A stretch of 64,000 bases of DNA, from contig WNKI01000005.1 in NCBI GenBank assembly GCA_015350385.1, positions 1,894,664 to 1,958,663 of the forward strand. Direction: 5' to 3'. The DNA comes from Aculops lycopersici (Eukaryota; Arthropoda; Arachnida; Trombidiformes; Eriophyidae). The notes below the pieces were generated by a model. It worked only from the letters and a program-made list of their open reading frames with translations, ran no database searches and had not been told where the DNA came from. Each line of letters begins with the position of its first letter. Positions within the stretch are counted from its first letter, which is position 1. The position numbers were made by a program, and so were the translations under genes. This document shows, piece after piece, positions 1 through 8,871 of the stretch.

Positions 1-1
1 G

Positions 2-235
2 CGAATTGGTGCCATGGTAAATGTAGACCCCAGCACAATCAGAATGTACAAATTCTTCCATCGAGAAGTAAGTGATAATCTACAGGTCGCTACAATTGCG
101 CCTTTCCACTCGGCTTGTCACTTAGCCTCTTTCACTTCTGACTTGTTTCCTCGGTTGTCTACTTGTACCGCCCATCTCGTCGTCGAAGAACTTGGTCCCC
201 ATCCACAACTAGAACCAGAGGAAAGCTGGGATTAA
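2..235 (+). other. Possible exon or ORF fragment at the left edge
   Basis: A frame is open from the window edge to a TAA at 233-235 (about 77 codons). I do not recognise the protein. After about 22 codons there is a good splice-donor match, GTAAGTG, starting at base 69, so only 2-68 may be exonic, with the rest intron or trailer. It could equally be chance: the translated stretch after the donor has no recognisable motif. Positions 236-540 show nothing I can interpret. Confidence 0.2.
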
Positions 236-584
236 GCTTTCAAAAAGCTACTCAATTTACATATCATCTCAAACAATCCAAACAATCCAACTGCAACCAC
301 AACCTATCCCATCGTTCGCCAATTCGGGTCGAATTGGATCTCAAAGGGGGAGCCGTGTAACGAGCGATTGCTCTTTTAAATCTCGCGCGCCTTAGCGACC
401 AACCAACGTGGGTTTTGGGAAACGGTAGCAGAACCAGTCTTGTTTCTGATGCAATCGAATAAAGACCAATAATTGTCATCTATCTAAACGATCTCGCTAA
501 GTAGAACCCATTTTATCATCACGGTAACATCTTAACGTTACACGTGTCATTTTCTCTCGCTTCTCTCCGACTCTCGCTTTCTCT

Positions 585-710
585 ATGTGGCTCTCGGTAT
601 TTCTGCCGCTGCTGCTCCCGTGGTTGCCTGTCTTCTGCGCGCTTCTTCTCGTCCTAACCGGTCACAAGCTTGCTTCAAACATTGTTGATGATTCAATCAT
701 TTATCACTAA
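585..710 (+). CDS. Small ORF (41 aa) in the NEDD8 leader, hydrophobic peptide
   Basis: An ATG follows a pyrimidine-rich tract (about 550-583) and opens a 41-codon frame closed by TAA at 708-710, 57 bases before the NEDD8 ATG. The peptide starts MWLSVFLPLLLPWLPVF and stays strongly hydrophobic to about residue 25, like a signal or transmembrane segment, then has a short polar tail. It may be an upstream ORF that tunes NEDD8 translation, a micropeptide, or leader sequence partly removed by splicing: a pyrimidine-containing acceptor, TATCCTTAG, with an upstream CACTAAT branch-like word, ends at 724. Nothing here proves translation. Confidence 0.25.
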   Translation: MWLSVFLPLLLPWLPVFCALLLVLTGHKLASNIVDDSIIYH

Positions 711-767
711 TATTATATCCTTAGACACTTAATCTCACCAACTGTCACTCACTTATATTGATCCAAG

Positions 768-1019
768 ATGTTGATAAAAGTCAAGACGCTAACTGGAAAA
801 GAAATAGAAATCGATATTGAGCCCACAGATAAGGTGGAGAGAATAAAGGAGCGAGTGGAAGAGAAAGAGGGTATTCCTCCGGCGCAACAAAGATTGATTT
901 TTAGCGGTAAACAAATGAATGATGAAAAGACAGCAGCCGAGTATAAGGTTACCGGTGGCTCGGTACTCCATCTAGTATTAGCTTTGAGAGGTGGGGGTGG
1001 TAAACGAATGGATAAATGA
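768..1019 (+). CDS. NEDD8: NEDD8 ubiquitin-like modifier precursor
   Basis: An 83-residue ubiquitin-fold protein beginning MLIKVKTLTGKEIEIDIEP, nearly identical to animal NEDD8. Residue 72 is Ala (LALRGG at 71-76), the position that separates NEDD8 from ubiquitin (Arg72). The mature protein ends at Gly76; the tail GGKRMDK must be removed by a NEDD8 hydrolase before activation by the APPBP1-UBA3 E1 and transfer by UBC12 to cullins. Lys48 and the hydrophobic Leu8/Ile44/Val70 patch are present. The gene is a single frame with no intron in the coding part. An ATTAAA at 1045-1050 is a candidate poly(A) signal. It is convergent with the TMEM41B gene. Confidence 0.97.
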   Translation: MLIKVKTLTGKEIEIDIEPTDKVERIKERVEEKEGIPPAQQRLIFSGKQMNDEKTAAEYKVTGGSVLHLVLALRGGGGKRMDK

Positions 1020-1044
1020 ATCTATTTGATTATACTCGAATGAA

Positions 1045-1050
1045 ATTAAA
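1045..1050 (+). terminator. Candidate poly(A) signal for NEDD8
   Basis: ATTAAA, the common variant of AATAAA, 26 bases after the NEDD8 stop codon. Confidence 0.4.
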
Positions 1051-1340
1051 ACAGTGACTCTGTGAGAAACGAAAGATTTGTAAAATGTATTTGCAAAATA
1101 TATGATGTTATTTTTATTCGTTTGCGCCGCCATCTTATAGACAGATAAGGTAACACTCGCTGACTGACTAACTAAGCTGGACATCGACTAGTTCACTACC
1201 TCATTGTTGTGGACATGGACCAACCAGACGCTGGACAAAGATCCTTGAAAGTGGTGATCGGGCGACTCTCTCAGGTCGGCAGCTAGAAGTTGTTCTATAT
1301 GATGCATTACCTAAACGCCAACGACAGGTCCCATATATAG

Positions 1341-2132
1341 TTACGCAATCCTTTTGATGTAAACCAATAAACCTATTGAAACAGCCAATAGTGATGTCAT
1401 AAGTATAGATTGCCAATTTACTAAACTCTGATCATTGCTCAAATCGTTCAGCATACGTCCCGTCCAAACATGTATCACTGATAGAGGAGCAACGCCAGTG
1501 AATGTACCCCACACGAATGGTCTCAGAGGTAGATTGATCAAGGGCGAGAACAGATTTATGGACCAATTTGGGAAAATGGGCGTTGCTCTAAGTATAAACA
1601 CACAAATATAAAGATTTGACTTGTACTTTTGAACCTTTGCTTGAACGAACTTGTTGAAAGTGTCCACCCGACTGTCGCTTCCTCTACTTAGAAATTTGAT
1701 TAAAGTTTGCTTGTAGTTGTAAATTAATATATAGAATGTTGAGGCTCCCAGTGTTGAGCAGGTGCAAATTATAAACAAGGCCAGAGGTGCAGGGAACAGG
1801 TAGCCGGCTAAGATACTTAGGACAATAGACCCGGGGATGCATAGGGATTGCAGTAGGATATAAGTAGCAAAATAGACGCCAAACACAGAATAGTAATTAT
1901 CTTGTTTGTACTTCAATATAAGCGCTCCAATTTGTTTTGCATCACCAACTGTTCTCGGTATCTTGATTAGATTCCATATAGACTCATTGTTAGTCCAATT
2001 TGCTGTCAAAGCAACCGCAACGAGACAGGTGAATGCCGATGTGATAATAATAGTTGCTAGCAGAGTTTGCCAAGGTGCCGGCTTATTGCTTAGATGAGGA
2101 TCTGCCGTCTCCTTAATTTTTGAATTGGACAT
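1341..2132 (-). CDS. TMEM41B: TMEM41B-like ER lipid scramblase, VTT/DedA family
   Basis: A 263-residue multi-pass membrane protein starting MSNSKIKETADP; the ATG at 2132 has A at -3. It aligns along its length with TMEM41B: the YFATYILLQSLCIPGSI block, the glycine-containing LSILAGYLFPAPLAL segment, the re-entrant LRATPIFPNWSINLFSP motif typical of VTT-domain proteins, and LPLRPFVWGTFTGVAPLS. Family members are ER phospholipid scramblases needed for autophagosome growth and lipoprotein export (known for the family). The frame is open upstream of the ATG to about 2215. There a plausible 75-nt intron (2290-2216) would join it in phase to an upstream exon; see the next entry. I prefer the 2132 start because family members have no extra N-terminal extension. 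Confidence 0.93.
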   Translation of the reverse strand: MSNSKIKETADPHLSNKPAPWQTLLATIIITSAFTCLVAVALTANWTNNESIWNLIKIPRTVGDAKQIGALILKYKQDNYYSVFGVYFATYILLQSLCIPGSIVLSILAGYLFPAPLALFIICTCSTLGASTFYILIYNYKQTLIKFLSRGSDSRVDTFNKFVQAKVQKYKSNLYICVFILRATPIFPNWSINLFSPLINLPLRPFVWGTFTGVAPLSVIHVWTGRMLNDLSNDQSLVNWQSILMTSLLAVSIGLLVYIKRIA

Positions 2133-2290
2133 GATAATATATGGATGAAACTTTAATCCATCTAGCTTCAAGGATGGAAATACTGTGGATTGCAAGGTGC
2201 CGGCATGGCAACCACCTGAGCGAATAGTTCAGGTGTAGGTGAGTAGAGCAGAGTAATGCTGACTTAGCTAACTAATATACATGTGTCTAC

Positions 2291-2486
2291 CTATTCCCTC
2301 TGTACCGTTAATATCAAAAGTTTCCCCATCAAGCTCTTCAACAGACAATAGCTCATTTGCCTTGTTTACATTCCGTGTTTGATGTGAAATATCAGTGTTC
2401 ATAAATTTACCTTGTGAATCTAGCGGGCAGCCCGCTTGCCAAAGCAAACTTGCCATGCAGAAAAAGATTGAGGAAATTTCGCACAT
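2291..2486 (-). CDS. Possible alternative 5' exon of TMEM41B
   Basis: On the minus strand an ATG at 2486 (A at -3; in-frame stop upstream at 2549-2547) opens 65 codons starting MCEISSIFFCMASLLWQAG, signal-anchor-like. The frame reaches a donor-like TAG|GTAGAC at 2291/2290. A GT...AG segment of 75 nt ends in TTCGCTCAG at 2216, and splicing would continue exactly in the TMEM41B frame, giving a 356-residue protein. The agreement of phase, splice consensus and short intron length is suggestive, but TMEM41 proteins do not normally carry such an N-terminus. It may be a regulatory leader ORF instead. Confidence 0.25.
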
Positions 2487-2814
2487 GATTGTGATAAAAT
2501 TCAAACTCGGCGCTTCGTCGGAGTTGTACGCTTGCGCAGAGGGCCTCTAGCACGTACTCGCTGTTACTTTGGTTGCCAAAGTTTTGATGCTGATGTTGCG
2601 GCTGCTGTAAAAGCGCGCGGGAAAAAACATATGAAGCAATCGCAATAACAACAAAGAATTTGTTCGATGAAAGATTACACGAAAACACATAATGATGCTT
2701 AATATTACCTGTACAATAAAATGACTGCATTAATTTATTAGTTTTACTTGGGTATCCATTAGAATTCTCCAACTTTTATTATCATCTTGAGATTACTAGC
2801 ATCCACAGGAAGAC
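2487..2814. promoter_or_regulatory. Shared intergenic region between TMEM41B and STAG
   Basis: The two genes point away from each other, so this short stretch (plus 2133-2290 if the upstream exon is not used) should hold both promoters. I see no TATA box at a convincing distance and no RNA gene. Confidence 0.4.
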
Positions 2815-5800
2815 ATGTCAATCATGGAACCGCCTGACAATCGATTATATGAGGCTGTCAAGAATGGTCGTGGCGATTTTCAGCGCCTCGCCGATGGTTG
2901 GATCGAACAGTATAAAGAGGACCGTAATGGAGCCATAATTGAACTGCTCAACTTCATTGTTCGCTCATCAGGTTGCAATGGCCGTGTCACGCAACAAATG
3001 CGCGAGACCATGGACACAGTTGTTTTAATTAGATCCTTGATAGATGAGTTCGACGACTCTAATGGAGCCGACTATCCACTCATCATGTCTGGTCCACAAT
3101 GGAAAAAATTCAAAACAACTTTTTGCGACTTCATAACAACACTTATCAAACAATGCCAATATAGCGTTATTTATGATCAATATATGATGGAATCATTTAT
3201 AAAGTTTCTCATCAGCTTAAGCGACTCTCAAGTTCGCGCATTCCGTCACACCGCTACCCTAGTTGCCATGAAACTAATGACAGCTTTAGTGGACGTTGCC
3301 CTCACACTTAGTATCAACTTTGACAGTTTCTCAAGACAATACGAGAGCGAACTTGGAAAAGTCAACAGCAAAAGATCTGCGGATAGACTGAATGGTCTCA
3401 AAAACGATGTTGAAAGCACCAAGATCAACATGGACGATATCAAAACTATGCTTGGCTATCTATTCAAGTCCATCTTCGTCCACCGATATAGAGATACATT
3501 CCATGAAATTCGAGGTATATGTATGTCAGAGATAGGTGTTTGGATGAGAAGATTTCCAAACTACTTTCTGGATGACTCCTATCTAAAGTATGTTGGTTGG
3601 ACCCTCCACGATAAAGTTGGAGAAGTTAGATTGAAATGTTTGGATACTCTATTGCCACTCTATGAATCAGAAGAAATCACTAGAAAGATGGAACTGTTTA
3701 CAAACAAATTCAAGGATCGCATCCTAGCCATGACATTAGATCGAGAAAGCGAAGTTGCAGTTAGAGCCGTAAGACTTATCATTAGCGTACACAAACACCA
3801 TCGCGATATCCTAAATCCAAAGGATTGTGAGCATGTTTATGAGTTGGTATTTGCAACCAATCGAAGTGTTGCTTGCACTGCCGGCGAGTTTCTGAATGAA
3901 CGTCTCTTCCAAGTTGACGAGGAAGCCACCAGAGGTATTAGGACTAGGCGAGGAAAGAAGCGTTCAATTCATACTCCTCTAATCAGAGATCTCATTCAAT
4001 TTTACATTGAGAGTGAGCTTCACACTCATGGAGCATATCTAGTTGATTCACTTATAGAGAGTCACCCGATGATGAAAGATTGGGCCTGTATGACAGACTT
4101 ACTACTTGAAGAGCCTGGTCCAGATGAAGAAGCTCTCGATGATCAACATGAATCTAGTTTGATTGAAATCATGGTTTGCTGTATCAAGCAAGCGGCCACA
4201 GGTGAATCACCTGTGCTAAGGGGCACCCAACGTAGGACACTGACATCCAAAGAAACCAAAGCTATACAAGACGATAGACAACATATATCTGAGCATTTTA
4301 TAGTCACATTACAGAAGCTACTAGACAAATACAAGACAGATAAAGAAAAAGTTGCCAACTTGATGCAAATACCACAATACTTCGAGCTCAACTTATTAAC
4401 TCAGCACACGGATCAACTATGTGACTTATTAGTACTCATCCAACAGTTGGTTGAAATCCACAACGACGGAGAGGTTTTAGAGAGTTGCGCCAAGACTTTA
4501 CAATACTTGAACGACGACTTCTATACCTTCGGAAGGAATGTTTCATTATCGATTGGGGAAATACTCGACTCACTTAGAGATAAGTTCTACAGTGCCGGCG
4601 ACAGTTATTCATCTAATCCGAGTGGAAATGAAGAGAAGATGCTTCTGGAGTTAGCCATCTACAAGATTTCCCTCTTCAACTCATGTCACGATATGTCCGC
4701 GATGATCGATTGGCGAGACATGTTTGACAAATGGATAAAGAATAGAAGTAGTCATGATGGCGAGGAGATTCCATATGATGCAACAAGGCATGCCGTAACA
4801 TTCTGTCACTTCACACTTATATGGGAGCTCAATCGAGTGGTCAGCTCAGATACCGAAACCGAACTTCTGAAGATGAGATTGAACGAGTTTATCTCCGAGT
4901 GTTATGCCATGTTGAGCTATGGAAATCAGGACTTGAAAGACACTGTCTACAAATCAGTATGCGACACCCTCGTTGTATTCAGCCCCAAACTCAGTGAAAC
5001 CTTGGAGAAATTCTCTAGTCTAGCTGCACAAGTGGATAGGAATCTTGTGATGGCACTCGAACACTTCCTTGCCACAAGAGTATTCGTCAACGACGATGAG
5101 GAAGATGAGCAAAAGCGAATTCTCAGTTTAAATACAAAGCGACACTTTCTAGCTGCCTATTGTAAACTAGTGGTTTACAATATTGTACCCATAAGGCACG
5201 CAGCCTGCGTCATCAAACACTACGTTAGATTTTCGTCACCATATGGCGATATTATCAAAAATACTCTGTCCAAGATCCGTGAAATCAATCGAGTTTCTTG
5301 TGCCAAAACAATGGCAGCAGCACTCATCGATCTGTTTGTCCAGATCAGAAATGAATCAAGTGGCAATCCAAGCGCATACACTAGGCAAGATGAGAACTTT
5401 CAGGCACTCAAAGAGCTGGGCAAACGGTTCGCACTATCCTTTGGTCTCGACTTGATGAAAAACAGAGACGCCGTAGCCGCTCTGCACAAAACTGGTATCC
5501 AGTTTACCTTCTCAAACGTTGAAAATCCAGACAGTCTACTAGGCCCGCCACCCAACTTGCCATTCTTGGAAATTTTGGGAGAGTTCTCAAACAAGCTAAT
5601 GCGTCAGGACAAGAAGACTGTGCTTATGTACCTAGAGCGTCATGTCAAGAAGGCTCTGCCTGGCCAGCACGCCGACGAGGAGCAGCCTCTCATTAGTTAC
5701 AAGAGTTCTCTTCAGCAAAGTTCCGACTTTGATGTCAGTTTGAACAAAACCCCACAGGCAGCCAAACATTACAGTAAGGGAGGCAAGCGAGGCCGAGACG

Positions 5801-5865
5801 ATGAGGATGGCGAGAGTGATGCACCTGACGATGTGTCGGTAAATTCCGGAATGACAAATGATTGA
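2815..5865 (+). CDS. STAG: Cohesin subunit SA/STAG (stromalin)
   Basis: A 1016-residue intronless frame encoding the HEAT-repeat cohesin subunit that binds RAD21 and loads and anchors the cohesin ring on chromatin. The diagnostic stromalin conservative domain starts near residue 221 (FVHRYRDTFHEIRGIC) and runs through DSYLKYVGWTLHDKVGEVRL, very close to vertebrate STAG1/2. The N-terminal STAG region (about 100-190) and long helical C-terminal part follow family order. The protein is shorter than human STAG1 (about 1258 aa); the missing length is mainly in the tails. The C-terminus is a basic patch (KGGKRGRDDED) followed by an acidic, Ser-rich tail. The ATG at 2815 is the first in frame; a second Met lies three codons on. 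An uninterrupted STAG gene is unusual for an animal. Confidence 0.97.
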   Translation: MSIMEPPDNRLYEAVKNGRGDFQRLADGWIEQYKEDRNGAIIELLNFIVRSSGCNGRVTQQMRETMDTVVLIRSLIDEFDDSNGADYPLIMSGPQWKKFKTTFCDFITTLIKQCQYSVIYDQYMMESFIKFLISLSDSQVRAFRHTATLVAMKLMTALVDVALTLSINFDSFSRQYESELGKVNSKRSADRLNGLKNDVESTKINMDDIKTMLGYLFKSIFVHRYRDTFHEIRGICMSEIGVWMRRFPNYFLDDSYLKYVGWTLHDKVGEVRLKCLDTLLPLYESEEITRKMELFTNKFKDRILAMTLDRESEVAVRAVRLIISVHKHHRDILNPKDCEHVYELVFATNRSVACTAGEFLNERLFQVDEEATRGIRTRRGKKRSIHTPLIRDLIQFYIESELHTHGAYLVDSLIESHPMMKDWACMTDLLLEEPGPDEEALDDQHESSLIEIMVCCIKQAATGESPVLRGTQRRTLTSKETKAIQDDRQHISEHFIVTLQKLLDKYKTDKEKVANLMQIPQYFELNLLTQHTDQLCDLLVLIQQLVEIHNDGEVLESCAKTLQYLNDDFYTFGRNVSLSIGEILDSLRDKFYSAGDSYSSNPSGNEEKMLLELAIYKISLFNSCHDMSAMIDWRDMFDKWIKNRSSHDGEEIPYDATRHAVTFCHFTLIWELNRVVSSDTETELLKMRLNEFISECYAMLSYGNQDLKDTVYKSVCDTLVVFSPKLSETLEKFSSLAAQVDRNLVMALEHFLATRVFVNDDEEDEQKRILSLNTKRHFLAAYCKLVVYNIVPIRHAACVIKHYVRFSSPYGDIIKNTLSKIREINRVSCAKTMAAALIDLFVQIRNESSGNPSAYTRQDENFQALKELGKRFALSFGLDLMKNRDAVAALHKTGIQFTFSNVENPDSLLGPPPNLPFLEILGEFSNKLMRQDKKTVLMYLERHVKKALPGQHADEEQPLISYKSSLQQSSDFDVSLNKTPQAAKHYSKGGKRGRDDEDGESDAPDDVSVNSGMTND

Positions 5866-6004
5866 AAATCAAATACATATGAGAAGATGTCTTCCAAATG
5901 TTCATGAAGCCATAGCTATTATTTAGATATATTGACGTATTTATGCACCCACAACACAACAACCACCACCAATAACACTACGAACAATAACCACCTCTAG
6001 CTGG

Positions 6005-6385
6005 ATGGCCACTTGCAAAAGGCATTGTGGTTGTCCGGTTACGCTCAAAGCGGAAACTCACGATAATAAACAAAAAAATCTAAGCAGTTCGATTTTACAG
6101 GTCCTAATCTCCAATGTCTTCATTGAAATTCCCATGCAAGACATTATTCTCCAATCGTCTCGAGACAAGGGGAGCAAGAATGCACTCGCATCAATATCCC
6201 AGTCTGAAACGAGTAGCTCCAAGCCGACCTTCCGGTTCGTCGGGAGGGGCATCAATACTCAACTGATATTGACGAGAAATGCTGACATGGAATTCCAATC
6301 TTTCAAGTCGAGTGAACGCAAAAAGAGATTGCCATTTGAATGGCCAAGATATGCTTGTTCAATTGAACCAGAAGTGTGCCTGTAA
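6005..6385 (+). CDS. Hypothetical ORF, 126 aa, between STAG and POLR2F
   Basis: An ATG-started frame of 126 codons in the 1-kb gap after STAG. I do not recognise it. Residues about 33-125 look more protein-like than the first 30. They follow an acceptor-like pyrimidine stretch ending TTTTACAG at 6101, and a donor-like CCTGTAAAT occurs just before the stop, after which another frame is open to 6515. A small spliced gene with exons near 6102-6380 and 6390-6515 is therefore possible. An AATAAA at 6065-6070, which may serve STAG, lies inside the ORF start and argues against the full-length reading. Confidence 0.25.
   Translation: MATCKRHCGCPVTLKAETHDNKQKNLSSSILQVLISNVFIEIPMQDIILQSSRDKGSKNALASISQSETSSSKPTFRFVGRGINTQLILTRNADMEFQSFKSSERKKRLPFEWPRYACSIEPEVCL
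6065..6070 (+). terminator. Candidate poly(A) signal for STAG
   Basis: AATAAA 200 bases after the STAG stop codon, the first canonical hexamer downstream. Confidence 0.4.
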
Positions 6386-6515
6386 ATCAGGGGAAGCTAG
6401 CCGTTTCCTCAAAGACTCGACTGGTTCAACTCCGTCTAATCAGTTTCCGGAGCTCGTTGGCCAGACTAGCATCTGGGTTTTCCCTTCAGCATGGAATGCA
6501 TGGTGTCTAATGTGA

Positions 6516-6876
6516 TAAATTTTCTGGTGTTGTTTATAATCTTGATGTCCATCTAATTAATTATCTGGTTATATCACGTTAGCTTCAATTGCGGGTGTGA
6601 TTGCATCTTCGAGTTGGAAGTCTAAAAGTATGATGACAAATTTTACATGAGTTGAGCGTGCTAAGTTAACGCATGCGAATACAGGTATGCTTTGCGTTGG
6701 ATTTTGCACAGCGAAAGCTAAGCCGCATACACGAGCGTCCACATGGTAGGACAGCAAAAATTAATTCAGTTTGTTTTGGTTCACTCCACAGATCTTGCAA
6801 AACAAAACATTTATCTAAGACTAACTTTTCAAGGTCTGTAATAAATTGTATCTATTAATATATATCATAATCCAAC
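6516..6876. other. Intergenic, upstream of POLR2F
   Basis: No coding or RNA gene seen. It is AT-rich close to the POLR2F start (TATTAATATATATCATAA just before the ATG) and presumably contains that gene's promoter. Confidence 0.3.
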
Positions 6877-7254
6877 ATGGCAGACGAGGACTACGACGAC
6901 CACGATGCCGGATCTGAAGGAGAAGACATGGATACCGACGCTATGGATGCGGACGAGCCAGGAGAGCATATTGAAATTCTCCCTGGTAACGGGGAAGGCC
7001 AACCTGTTCAAGCCAATAAGAGAATCACCACACCCTATTTGACAAAATACGAAAGAGCCAGAGTATTAGGAACGAGAGCGTTGCAAATAGCAATGTGTGC
7101 CCCTGTTATGGTGGAACTAGAGGGATTGACAGATCCGCTTAGGATTGCAATGAAAGAACTTAAAGCAAGAAAGATCCCAATTATAATTAGGAGGTTTCTA
7201 CCCGATGGCAGTTACGAAGATTGGTCTATAAACGAGCTCATCATCACTGACTAA
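6877..7254 (+). CDS. POLR2F: RNA polymerases I/II/III common subunit RPABC2 (RPB6)
   Basis: A 125-residue protein: an acidic disordered N-terminus (about 1-40, DYDDHDAGSEGEDMDTD) and the conserved RPB6 core from about residue 45 (RITTPYLTKYERARVLGTRA) to the end. That core contains the omega-like fold motifs GTRALQIAMCAPVMVEL, DPLRIAMKEL and IPIIIRRFLPDGSYEDW. The subunit is shared by all three nuclear RNA polymerases and helps assembly and clamp stability, as omega does in bacteria. Length matches the human protein (127 aa). The gene has a single exon and is convergent with OSGEP, with a 227-base gap. Confidence 0.97.
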   Translation: MADEDYDDHDAGSEGEDMDTDAMDADEPGEHIEILPGNGEGQPVQANKRITTPYLTKYERARVLGTRALQIAMCAPVMVELEGLTDPLRIAMKELKARKIPIIIRRFLPDGSYEDWSINELIITD

Positions 7255-7481
7255 TGATTCTATTCCATTATTATAATGAACTCCAACATATCTTCGAGTA
7301 ATATGAAGGAGAAGGACACACCATCAAGCCCTGACTAGTGATACTGCATTGATTTGGCGCAAATTCGCAGCTCTTACATCTCAACAATCTCCTGCTACAT
7401 GTGCGACAATCGATTGATTGTACATTATTATTTACACATAAAATACGTTAATCTGAAACATAAGTCGTAATTAGCTGTAGC

Positions 7482-8504
7482 CTAATCATCGGTCTTTCGC
7501 CAAGTTATATCTACTTCGTCAGTTCGGAATCGTTGTGTTATCGCAGTCGTTTTCCAATTATTTGGATCTGGTCTGAACCCAGATTCGTACATTAAGATGC
7601 CTGTATGTGCTATCATAGCTCCATTGTCTACGCAATACCTTTCGTCGGTAGCGCAAAGTGATGCGCCTCTCTCTTTAGCCATAATGTCCATCATCTCCTG
7701 AAGTCGCTCATTACAACCAACACCCCCCACGAGTAGGACTTGCTTTGAGTTTGTCAGGGCCATTGCTCGCTCTACTGTCTCCACTAACATCGCAAACATG
7801 GTCTCTTGAATTGACATGCATAAGTCAGCCTCGGTGTATCCGTTCTTGAGCCAACCCTCAGTGCTCCTCTCTATGTGCGTCAGGATGCCTGATAATGTGA
7901 CATCCATTCCCTTGATTTGATAGGGTAGATCTATGAGCTTCTCACCTTTCTTGGCTAGTTGTTCAATGTTGTAGCCAGGACTAGGATCGTTTGAAAGCTT
8001 GATAAGGCGCGCAATTCTATCAAGAAAGTTCCCGATAGCGATATCTATAGTTTCGCCAAAGATTCGGTACCGCCCTCGACTGAAAGCGATAACTTGGGTA
8101 TTTCCACCACTGACATATAATACAGTTGGGTTATCAGCGTTTGTTACGAGTCTACCCATTTCAATATGAGCAATACAATGATTAACAGGTATCAGAGGCT
8201 TGTTCCAAACCTGGGCAATGGTTCGAGCTACGTTGGCAGTGGCGACCAGAGGCGCTCCCATTCCGGGTCCTTTAGTGTAGCTGACGAGATCAATATTTGT
8301 TGGCTTAACATTTGCCAACTTCATGGCTTCGTCAATGAGATCTAATATGACTGAACTATGGTGTCTTGCTGTATCGGCCGGTTTGAAGCCCTCACCCGGT
8401 GGTGTGATGTACGTTTTTCTAACATTGGATAAAACTTCTCCGTCTCTCACAATGCCAACACCAATCTTATTGGCACTTCCCTCAAATCCGATGGAGGTGA
8501 CCAT
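7482..8504 (-). CDS. OSGEP: OSGEP/Kae1, catalytic KEOPS subunit for tRNA t6A
   Basis: A 340-residue ASKHA-fold protein matching eukaryotic OSGEP/Kae1 (human 335 aa). It transfers the threonylcarbamoyl group to A37 of ANN-decoding tRNAs within the KEOPS complex (family knowledge). Visible hallmarks: N-terminal GFEGSANKIGVGIV, the KGPGMGAPL loop, the metal-binding HCIAH motif with His109 and His113, the phosphate-binding VSGGNTQV (131-138), VGGVGCNERL (259-268) and Asp293 in DNGAMIAHTG. The absence of an N-terminal mitochondrial extension favours the cytosolic/nuclear OSGEP over OSGEPL1. Intronless. The ATG at 8504 is at the expected place. Confidence 0.97.
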   Translation of the reverse strand: MVTSIGFEGSANKIGVGIVRDGEVLSNVRKTYITPPGEGFKPADTARHHSSVILDLIDEAMKLANVKPTNIDLVSYTKGPGMGAPLVATANVARTIAQVWNKPLIPVNHCIAHIEMGRLVTNADNPTVLYVSGGNTQVIAFSRGRYRIFGETIDIAIGNFLDRIARLIKLSNDPSPGYNIEQLAKKGEKLIDLPYQIKGMDVTLSGILTHIERSTEGWLKNGYTEADLCMSIQETMFAMLVETVERAMALTNSKQVLLVGGVGCNERLQEMMDIMAKERGASLCATDERYCVDNGAMIAHTGILMYESGFRPDPNNWKTTAITQRFRTDEVDITWRKTDD

Positions 8505-8871
8505 GTTCTCTCATTCGATTTAAATTCAATATGAAGTGGCCATACGATGGTACTAAGATATCGGACTAAAAGTGTGTTTTGCAATATGCGACACGTGGGT
8601 AAGATTCCGTATAAACGCGCGCTGTGCGTTACGGACCATACTGTCATTGACTGTTATTTTGCCAAATTTTCGCGCAGGTCCGTCGTTAAACTTGATCTGG
8701 ATTTTTTCCTCGTGATTCTCAGGGAAATTATCTTGATTTGCGAAAACGAACGTATAACCCATATACAACCACTTCCAGCACAAGCACCACCGACATCCAA
8801 CACTAATTTACACCTCAGGTTTCTTCGATCAATCGGCAAATAACATAAGCTTGAACCTTCCATTTTAACTG
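8505..8871. other. Intergenic between SIX-like and OSGEP
   Basis: 367 bases between two minus-strand genes. Short frames are open on both strands but none has a convincing start or family match. It should contain the OSGEP promoter and the SIX-like 3' end. Confidence 0.35.

Noticed and set aside
6422..6433. tRNA B-box-like GGTTCAACTCC
   Set aside because: Flanking bases do not form a T-stem and there is no A box or acceptor stem at the right distance.
8547..8843. 98-codon plus-strand frame and opposite minus frames between SIX-like and OSGEP
   Set aside because: Mutually overlapping, no recognisable motif, and the minus frame at 8553-8783 has no ATG.
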